The notes below the pieces were generated by a model. The model made no database searches and was not told the origin of the DNA. It saw only the letters and a list, made by a program, of their open reading frames with translations. 21,115 nucleotides of DNA from Carex sylvatica (lineage: Eukaryota; Streptophyta; Magnoliopsida; Poales; Cyperaceae). Every line of letters begins with the position of its first letter. Positions within the stretch are counted from its first letter, which is position 1. The position numbers and the translations under genes are program-made. Below are positions 8,429 through 17,018 of this stretch, in pieces. The DNA is taken from contig CAXKVR010000544.1 in the NCBI GenBank assembly GCA_964058845.1, forward strand, positions 1-21,115. Reading direction: 5' to 3'.

Positions 8429-11400
8429 TTGATTCTTGAAGATTATACGACCATGTGTAAATTGCATCTTTAATCGAGACAAATACCCATTCCTCTCCTA
8501 AACTTTTAACAAATTCAGCTTCAACCAATTTCTCTACCACTTCTTGCCTTGGATTTGTTATTCCAACCTAGGAAAATAAACATGGTTTGTTTTAGTAAAC
8601 AATTTCTTTTTGGTAATAATTACACTTCTCCGAGAAAAATAATTCAGATTTCATTCAGTACAAGATTTCACCTTTTCCCGCTTGAAAAAGGGTGATCATG
8701 TATAATTAAAGAGTTAATCTTATATATTTACAAGCGCAAAAAAAATGAATCTTGTACAGGATGAGAGATTAGACGAAATTTCATAAGCGATAGTTAGCAT
8801 CCCTTAACATTTTTTTTCCTCTCCTTTTATAAACATTGTTATTTATTGTTACGAAATTTTGATACCTTGATGCCTTTCTTCTCTAGAATCTTTTGAACTT
8901 CAAACAACATGCCAATGCCAGAGTTGTCAATAGCAGTCACACCTGCATCAACATCTCAACTATCAAATTCAAATTCAAAGAACAAAAAGATTAAATAATA
9001 AACCCTATGCCTGCATAAGAAATACCAATTCTCTTTAAAAAAATAAAAGGAAAATAATAGCACACAAATATAATCATACCACCCATCTCGAGAACAACAA
9101 ATTGCAAATCTTCATCTTTTTTATCTCCTCTGTTATTCGGTTCATTTTCAACCCATCTGGAAATTCTGATAAAAAGGAATTACAAAATATTATTTCAATA
9201 TGGATATAATTAAAGGACTATATAAGGGGGAAGGAAAAGAACTTGGTGAAATTGACCTCACCTTTCCCTTAAATAACCAGCATTAGCAAAGTAGATAGGA
9301 GAACCCAATTGCAAGACAAGAACACCAGGCACATCACTTGTATCAGAATATTGTTTTACGTCCCGGTACAAATCTGTACCGGGTATGTTTCCTAGTTTGC
9401 ATGTTTTAGGTCTTGCCACATATATCATTGCCCTTATTAGAGACAGACCCACCTATATCAAAACAAAAACATTTCAATGTCAAAAATTTGAAAAAACAAA
9501 TAACCATGTTGATAGTTAAAAAAGGTTAAGTGTGAGGCTATGGTACTATGGAAACAAAAATATTGATCTGTAATACGAACCAATCTGCAATACGCAAAGT
9601 GCAAATAGTCAATCTGAACTGTTCAACATGTTTTCCATATTAAAATGTACTTACTAACTAAATTTTACATTTTTATTTTTTTACTATTTTTTTAGATAGG
9701 TAGAAAATCACTACTTCTTAATGGTAGAATTTTTAAATCAGGTGATTTTCTACCTATCTACAAAAATAGTTAAAAAAATAAAAAAAAATGTAAAATTTAA
9801 TCTACAAGTATATATTTTTATATGGAGATCATGTTAAAAGAATCGTATCGATTGTTTGGACTTTGAAAATGGATATATTGATCAATAGTATGGACCATTA
9901 TGCGCTATGCATAGTACCATAGCCTCAGTTAAAGGTTAAAGTAAATACTTCACACTTTACTAATTTTTTGGGTATAATCCTTACCGAAACAGAGAGGCCA
10001 ATAACCATTGTGAACATGAGAACTCCAATAAAGGCGGCCATACAAACAATGAAATCGAACTTATCAACTTTGAATAATCTCTTGAACTCGTGAATTTCAA
10101 TCAGACCAATCATGGCAACTATGATAATTGTCGAAAGCGCCACCAGAGGAGTAAATTTGAATAACGGAGCCAAAAATAGCAGCACCAACATAATACATAT
10201 TGACATAACCACGTTTGAAAATTGTGTCTTGCATCCCGCATGGTAGTTCACGGCTGATTTTGAAAAAGGACCTGAAATTTATTGTGATCGAAATATAAGA
10301 GTAGTGAACCTTAAATTAACTTGAGCAATTCTAAGGAATGAACATTAAACAATTTTTTTTTATAAACATGTTGTTATTAACATTGTTTGCAAATGCAAAT
10401 ACATACAATGCGAGGTGCCTCAAGCAAACTTTGCATAGACTCACCTGTTGTGAGATAACAAGAAGTAAAAGAACCAGCAATATTCATTAAACCATAAGCA
10501 ATCATCTCTTTATTCCCATCGATTTGTTCATCTTTCAGCATTGCCAGACTCCTCCCAACTGCTATACCTTCCTGAAATATTGACAGCATTACTGTTACCA
10601 TTTTATGTAAAAAAAATGCTTTACATATTCAAGGAGTATAATATAAAATGAAATTCAGAAAAAAAAAAAATGTTCTTACTGCTAAAGCTAAGAATCCAGA
10701 TAGCACACCAGCTTTTAAAGCAACACTTAAATGTTTGCCTTGAAATGTTAAATGCCCGATAGAAATTGGGTTTAGACCTTTCTTCAACTCACCAACCTGT
10801 CAAACAATAAATTAAATTATGATAAACTAAAACTAATGTAATTAGGTAATACTAAAATAACACTATATGGTAAAATGCAGGATGCAATTCACATGCTGTA
10901 GTCCAATGCATAGCAATTAAAAACTATGCAATGTGGATGTATGTTTAGAAAACAAAAACAACAACAACAACCACAACCACAACCAAGCCTTTGGTCCCAA
11001 GCAATTTATAAGATAATTAAGCTAAGAAATTAGTCCAATTTTAAATCTGTAATGTGCAATCTGATGGATATAACTATGATTATAGAGATAGGCTTTCATG
11101 TATAATTTCCAACCTGATGAAATAAAAAAAATCTTTTATTGGATATGTTGTGCCTACTTCATGTGACATTTCAGGAAATGTGAACATACGAATTATAAAG
11201 AAATTAAAATATACTTACAATAGGTATTCCATGATCCTCTCCTTTGACAAGGAACGCAAAAAGACCCCCCAATACCACAACCAAAAGAGGAGCTATGGCT
11301 GATACCCAGAAAAGCTTTGGCATTTTTTCTTTCTGAAATGACATATAAATGCCTTATATTAGTATACAATAAAAATTCGAAATGATTGTTATTCTTGATT

Positions 11401-13734
11401 TATTGAAAATGTATAAAGTGAAGATTCTGCACCAACCAGATGTTTGGAGAGAAGCAAGAACAAGAGGAAGCATATGCCAAGCACAAAACTTTGCCACTTC
11501 CACTGACACAAGATAAATTTAACCATAAATTACTACTGTTAGTACAGCTACTATTGTTTCAAATATACAGTAGTAACACCAATGACTATATGATAGTAGT
11601 ATAATAATGATTATGATGACGAATTGACTAATTTACTAACAAAAAACTTTTCTTGCAAGCACCTGAAATGGAATATTGAACTGTTTATTGACCTATTGGG
11701 CATTGGTATAGAAAACAGAAATTATCAGCTCAACATCATTTTTTTTTATCCATATTAAGAAATAAACTAACGCTTGTTGCATATTAAATGCGTTGAGTAA
11801 CCTCCATGATTAATAGGAGAGAAACCCGCCACATCAATGGCCACACGAGATGTAATGTCTTAGAGATAGAAAAAGCTTCTTGCACTCCTTGACAAGTAAC
11901 CTCTTGGCCGTTGAAAATGGCAATTCAGAATTGACTTCTGTTGATCTTTTCTGAGTTATTTGGTCGTTTCAATTTCTATGTTTTGTCTTTTATCTATGTC
12001 TATCCACACTCCAACCAATTCAGCCCCTTTTCAAAAGAAAGGTTCTTGTACAAATATAAGGAACGTGACAAAATGATGTTTAAGTGAAGAATCTGCATTT
12101 TTATAATTAAAACATGAAGTGCTAAGATCTCAGGTGAAAAGGAAAGGAAGGAGATAAAAACAATATCAACAAAATCAAACTGGTACAGCTACTTTTAAAA
12201 GCTTGCTAATGTTATACATAGAACGTATCTTTTGTATATGAAATAAAAGATAGGAAATAGTTCATTTTTTTGGGTTTCTTTTTAATGAAACTAACCTCAT
12301 GTCTATTATGAAAGATGGCATGCAAAACAGAGACGAGATCAGTCTTAGTAGTGAAATGAGTCATTCCAAGCATGCCCTTCATTTGTTGCAATATTATAAT
12401 ACACGCCGTGCCCCCCATAAATCCCGTAATTGTCGATCGAGACAAAAAATCAACCAATATTCCCAACCTATAATAGATGAAATAGTTGAAATCAATCAAA
12501 CTTCTCTCACCCATTATCTTCATGTTCACTAAAGTTAAATTTAAAAAAAAAATATCCAGCAAAATTCTTCTTGTATTTTTTTTCTTACCGGAGAAACCCT
12601 AATGCAGCCTGCATCACTCCGGTGAAAAAAGCGGCAGTGAAGAACAAATTGACATACAATTCAGGGTTAGCTGCATAGGTAATATCATCACCACTTTGAA
12701 TAAGAGAAGCAAGAAGCAAGGATGCTGCTGCCACAGTACCAACTGCTAGGTTTTTTGAGCTGCCGAAAACCGCATAAATCAAAGGTGGTACAAAGCTCGA
12801 GTCTGTGAACAAAAATAGGAAATAAAAATTACTTAGCATTAAGATTTTTCAGACACTAGTATAAGGTATACTAGTATGAGTACACTATGAACATCAAACG
12901 TTTAGTCATAACTAAGATATATTTCATTTTTTTTCTAAAAAAAAAAAAAAAATAGAGTGATAATTAACTACAGTGTCATTGGGATTTTTTTCACTTTAAC
13001 ATTTTTTACGGCAGTTATAGAACTTAGAACTTCTTCCCTTTTTATTGTGCAAAACTACAGTTACATCCTGAAAATTGGGCATTTAATTGGAAAATTCGGT
13101 ATATTCTGTCTGTTCAATTCGTATCTTTCAAAGAGCCGTTTCAAAAAAGTGGTGAAATAGAAGGACAACTAATTCATGCATGCGCCTGAAAACAAATATT
13201 GCTAAATTAAGCAATAGACAGAAAGCAACAAAAATCAAGATAAAATTACCATCTTTAACAATATAGGACCACTAATTTCGCTTGAAGAATTCTAGAGTTG
13301 TTTAAGTATAACAAAACAAAAATAGAGTTGGCGAGATGTTATTTCATACAAGACAAACTCTGTCTTTCTCCATTAATCACCCCCATAAGTTAAAATGTAA
13401 TTTTCATGCATGACATGCTCTTACATAATCCAATGATTGGAGGAAGGCCGGCAAGGCGCGCATAACTGATGCCTTGCGGGATTGCCAGGCTGGCGATCGT
13501 CAGCCCGGCCAACAAATCGCTCCGGAAGTACGAAAAAGTGTACTTGGGACCCCATTCGAGTATCGGTATGTAATACTGGAGACAGTACCAGACCCGCAAA
13601 CCCGGTGATAACTTCTTGAAGCCTCCAAACGGGTTATCGGGGAAGAATGTTTCCTTTAAGTCCGATCCAATTGCCTGGCCAAATGTCCTATTCTTTGTTA
13701 AATTCACCTTTGGATGGTTTGCTATAGTGCCCAT
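8406..13734 (-). CDS. SULTR3;5: SULTR3;5-like sulfate/anion transporter, 12 exons
   Basis: Exons, in gene order: 13425-13734, 12589-12802, 12296-12467, 11437-11502, 11219-11332, 10680-10796, 10445-10571, 9985-10271, 9262-9452, 9080-9165, 8866-8942, 8406-8567. All introns are GT-AG and frame is kept throughout, giving 640 residues, normal for plant SULTRs. Exons 1-2 carry the family signature PIIGLYSSFVPP (from about residue 99), followed by GFMGGTA, GSFTSCYLTTGPFSKSAVNY and the other membrane segments to about residue 475. A C-terminal STAS domain follows (about 510-625, from VPGVLVLQLGSP). From memory, LGILVDFLS, PKLFWVSA, LVKG...HGI and YVARP-TCKLG point to SULTR3;5 rather than SULTR3;1-3;4. 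Group-3 SULTRs are membrane anion transporters; Arabidopsis SULTR3;5 is reported to support SULTR2;1 in root-to-shoot sulfate transport. Intron 8 is enlarged by a MITE. I see no lesion. The subgroup call is less certain than the family. Confidence 0.93.
9530..9930. mobile_element. Mutator-type fold-back MITE, copy 2 (401 bp, in SULTR intron 8)
   Basis: It is flanked by the perfect 9-bp direct repeat AAAGGTTAA (9521-9529 and 9931-9939). The terminal inverted repeats share TGAGGCTATGGTACTATG; the outermost three bases differ (GTG at left, AAC read from the right). The internal arms match copy 1 at 7318: both carry AGATAGGNAGAAAATCA and, inverted, GTGATTTTCTACCTAT, flanked by A/T tracts and AACATG...TCCATAT blocks. 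Copy 2 is more diverged between its own arms, so it is probably the older insertion. It accounts for 401 of the 532 bases of the intron between exons 8 and 9. Confidence 0.85.
10951..11000 (-). repeat. (GTT)n tract, possible RTE-type LINE tail remnant
   Basis: On + the sequence is an AAC/CCACAA-rich tract followed by AAGCCTTTGGTCCCAAG. Read on the minus strand it is GGACCAAAGGCTTGG followed by GTT triplets. From memory this resembles the 3' end of plant RTE-type LINEs, which finish in TTG repeats after GGCTTTG. Only the tail is visible, inside SULTR intron 5, so this could be a 5'-truncated insertion or just a trinucleotide microsatellite. Confidence 0.4.
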
Positions 13735-13801
13735 GGTTATATGGTTTTAAGAGAAAAGAAAGAGAGAGGATGATGAATGGTTGTGAAGGTTTTTGAAGAG
13801 G

Positions 13802-13809
13802 TATATATA
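13802..13809 (-). promoter_or_regulatory. Probable TATA box of the SULTR3;5-like gene
   Basis: TATATATA lies about 70 bases upstream of the start codon on the minus strand, followed by pyrimidine-rich sequence (CTCTCTCTTTC) before the ATG. With the usual spacing of about 30 bases, transcription would start near 13770-13775, giving a leader of about 40 bases. Confidence 0.6.
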
Positions 13810-13857
13810 GAGAGGAGGAAGAGAATTAGAGAGTGAAAGAGGAAGAGAAAAAATGTG

Positions 13858-13867
13858 CACACGTGGC
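13858..13867 (-). promoter_or_regulatory. G-box / ABRE-like element upstream of the SULTR gene
   Basis: CACACGTGGC contains the G-box core CACGTG (13860-13865) and the ABRE-type core ACGTGGC. It lies about 50 bases upstream of the predicted TATA box, a good position for a bZIP or bHLH site. Stress or light regulation is inference from the motif alone. Confidence 0.45.
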
Positions 13868-14100
13868 AGTCACCAACGGGATTGCATTGGCAGCCCAAAA
13901 ACAAGTAGCCAGATGATTCGGGTAAAATATATGGACAGAGAAGTTGTTTCTTTATGCAGCGCACTATCATATCCAGCACTTCTTTAGCTTTATTGTCTGT
14001 ACGCTGCATGTAGTGATAATACTCTGTGAATAGTTTTATCCGATGATTCAGTAGATGATGAGAGGTAGAGGTGGTTAGGAGACGCTTCGGTGACAAAGAT

Positions 14101-14772
14101 TGGAGCAATCAAACAGCGCAATTGATTAATTCTTATCCAAAAAATTTAAATTCCTTATCCAAATAACGCAATTTACATTTTTGCCATTTTTGGTCTCAGC
14201 ATTTAGCTTTAATTAGTGCTAAGCACACACCAAATTAGTTGTGAGTAATTCTAGTATAAAGTTATACTTACACTATTTTTTGCATAATGACAACGATTCA
14301 TAATTATAAAAAGTAAGAAAATTAAAATTATAGCTTTAATTCTACTATTTAAAAATGAAATATATAAATTTCAACCCAATTATAAATGTAGTAATTTATT
14401 ATAAAAAATTAAAATTATATATATATATATATATATAATATTCAAATTATTTGATGCAAGAACACTTAATTTATAAATTAAGTCAAAATGTTAACAACCA
14501 TGTCGTAATTATTAAATTCATAACTAAAATTACAAATTTAGTAGTTTATTTAAAATTTATATATATTAATTTCAACCCAATTGAAATTTTCAATTTATTT
14601 AACAAGGAATTAAGATTATTTATTTAAAAAGTTCAAAATGATTTGATGTAAGAACACTTAAATTATGAATTGAGTTTCATTTGATGTAAATTCATATCAA
14701 TAAAATGAAAACATAGTTTTGATTTTAATTTTGAAGTTTAAATAATAATATCAAATATCAAATCAATGTGCG
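14101..14772. other. AT-rich distal upstream region with diverged duplication
   Basis: Very AT-rich, with no gene recognised. It contains a TA microsatellite at about 14416-14437. It also holds an imperfect direct duplication: AATTTCAACCCAATT at 14367 and 14568, and ATTTGATGYAAGAACACTTA at 14449 and 14641. The two copies are roughly 115-125 bases long and offset by about 190-200 bases. Confidence 0.55.
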
Positions 14773-14780
14773 CTAAAATC

Positions 14781-15167
14781 TAGGTGTTCAAACGGATCGG
14801 ATACGAAGTAGATAGTGGTAAAATCATATATATTTTTAATTTTTCGTATACAAATACAAATTAAATATTAAACGGATACACATACGAATCAGATATTACA
14901 GATAGATGCAAATATCTATTTATTATACACATACGAATCAGATATTACAGATAGATGCAAATATTTATTTTTTATAATAGTGAATAATATTTTTTTTCTA
15001 TACTATATATAGTTTAACATATCTACTATTCGAATACGGATAATTAAAATTTAAAATCATATTTGTATTTGTATCTGTACGAATATTCGGATATCAGATA
15101 TCTATATCTAATTTTCGAATATGAATTCAGATACAATCGGATAATATCCAACCCGTTTGCACCCCTA
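14781..15167. mobile_element. Non-autonomous hAT-type element (387 bp)
   Basis: It is bounded by the perfect 8-bp direct repeat CTAAAATC (14773-14780 and 15168-15175). The left end is TAGGTGTTCAAACGG and the right end, on the other strand, is TAGGGGTGCAAACGG: terminal inverted repeats with two mismatches in 15. Subterminal regions carry repeated CGGAT, GGATAC and GAATACGGAT motifs in both orientations, and the middle is AT-rich. There is no coding capacity. A 49-bp tandem duplication lies inside (14876-14924 and 14925-14973). The right terminus closely resembles the left terminus of the element at 971 (TAGGGGTGTAAACG). Confidence 0.85.
14876..14973. repeat. 49-bp tandem duplication inside the hAT element
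   Basis: ATACACATACGAATCAGATA and the rest of the unit, through GATGCAAATAT, occur twice back to back with very few differences in the last bases. The duplication probably arose after, or during, amplification of the element. Confidence 0.75.
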
Positions 15168-15175
15168 CTAAAATC

Positions 15176-16013
15176 ACTCATTAATTACTAATTAATATTG
15201 CCCTCATATTCTATCACAAAGGTGGGGGAAAATTACATCCACATGATCTTTTACTAAACATTCTTTATTGGAGAACTCGTTTCGATCTAGTGACTGAGAC
15301 AATAAAATAAAATGTGTGAAAGATCATAGATTTAAAAGTTAGATCCTTGACTCTATTTTATCTCAAAAAGATGAGGTTCCTTCTTATCAAGGTAATGTCG
15401 AATAGTATGTTTTGATGAGCAATAATTAAACTTAACACTTGTATTTATATCAAAAAATAAAGTTCCTTTTTAGCAGGGTAATGTTGAATTAATGGTATGT
15501 TTTATGAGCGCAATTAACACTTGGATTCATGTTTATTTCATCCACATTTCCGAATTGTTGCATCGTTATCACAAAAAGCTAATCGATGCATGTGTAAGCT
15601 GTGAAATCATATTCAACTAATTTATTGCTCAAAAAGAAATCGTATCCAAGTATCGCAGTTGCCAACACGCTTCTGCAAAAAGGCAATATTTGCATAAGGG
15701 TTGCTATACAATTAATTATTATTTTTTTAGAGAAAGTTCTATACAAATTTGAATATTTAGTATATTTTCAATCCTTAAGATAAGAATTCGAAAAGGATGT
15801 TATATATGATTCATACTTATCTTTACTAAGAGAAATCGTTAAGAATCACCAACGTGTTTATTTTATTTTTTTATACCCCATACTTTTTTATATGCCGACA
15901 ATGATATGATTTAACCATATATAAAATTTTAATACCCTTGAAACAGTAAATCCGGTACAATTTTTGAATTTAGTCATTTGACGCATCAAAATTCATAAGC
16001 AATCGCTAGGAAA
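15176..16013. other. Intergenic; contains a diverged direct repeat
   Basis: AT-rich DNA. An imperfect direct repeat of about 87 bases lies at about 15363-15449 and 15450-15536; both copies carry TCAAAAA, GTTCCTT, GGTAATGTYGAAT, GTATGTTTT and AACACTTG in the same order. The 60-codon open frame at 15601-15783 has no recognisable feature and I treat it as chance. Confidence 0.5.
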
Positions 16014-16106
16014 CCTCATTCCTTCTACTGTAGGTCTCATTTTATAATTGAGAAAAGGAGATTCCTCATTCCTTCTACTGTAGGTCTCATTTTATAATTG
16101 AGAAAA
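16014..16106. repeat. Two 43-bp direct repeats, 50-bp period
   Basis: The 43 bases beginning CCTCATTCCTTCTACTGTAG and ending AATTGAGAAAA are present at 16014-16056 and again, identically, at 16064-16106, separated by GGAGATT. Perfect identity suggests a recent duplication. It lies about 0.9 kb upstream of the FAR1-like coding relic. Confidence 0.8.
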
Positions 16107-17018
16107 TGTATAATCTCCGGGAGTTCCTCGAAAATCTCCGCTTCATAAATTTTTTTCTTTTCAATCACGTGCTTTCAATTGTCATAATTGGCGACGACGC
16201 GGTTCCCACTGCTAGCTACAGCCGCCATTTTTCCTATCTAAACCTTTCTTTTTTACCGCTTTCCATTTTTTAAAAATTGAATCGGTTTTTGTATCTTCTT
16301 TCCTTTTTGATCTGATTTATTTTATTTTTCTTTTCTACTTTGTTTGAATCGAGTATTGAGTCGCAGAATCAAAGAGCAGCGTCTCCTCTGGTTATAATGT
16401 TAGTGACGTTTGTTCATTGAATATCATCGTTGAGAAGCATCAGTATTGAAGAACAACATCGAAGATTTGAAAGCTACATGTCATTTTTCTCATTCAATAT
16501 TGTTTTTATATCAATTTTGTTCATTATATATTGGTATCGATTTTGCATTAAGTTTGTTGATGTAATTTTTCAATTTCATATTTGAAAGTTGCATAAATCG
16601 TTTATTTTTGAACGATTAATTGCTGATTACTTATCTTAACTATGATGCGAACAGGATTCAATGATTATTAATTATTATTTACATGATTCAATAGTTTTGT
16701 TAATAGGATTGATTACATTAGATTGTCATGTTTATATTTCAATTGCATCTTCACAGTGTGGTAGTTTTTTACAGTTTTAGAATTAGTAAATTAGCTTAGA
16801 TTGTCATTTTTATGTGTAATGTATACATCAACTGAACTTTCAAACTTTGTTATGCATTAGTTGATGAAATATAAATTGAGAAATTGTGATAATTTGGTAA
16901 TATAATTGGTTGCTTCCATATTATATGTATTGTTTCCAAAATTTATATGTTTTGTTTATATAATTAAACACATTTTCTTATAGGTTTGTATATGTTTGTG
17001 GAAAAATAGGTTTATATA
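16107..17018 (+). other. Probable promoter and leader of the FAR1-like relic
   Basis: The stretch starts with mixed-composition sequence (a CACGTG at 16167 and GC-richer sequence around 16190-16225) and becomes T-rich and intron-like up to the ATG at 17019. I see no open frame or RNA gene. Assigning it as leader rests on position only. Confidence 0.35.

Noticed and set aside
12299..12532. 77-codon plus-strand frame
   Set aside because: It is the antisense of SULTR exon 3, which has a clear family match on the minus strand.
14079..14083. GAGAC, the core of a sulfur-responsive element
   Set aside because: A 5-base motif is expected often by chance; one copy about 345 bases upstream is not enough to call sulfur regulation.
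13737..14108. 123-codon minus-strand frame upstream of the SULTR start
   Set aside because: It covers the TATA box, G-box and leader of the transporter, has low-complexity composition and no family similarity.
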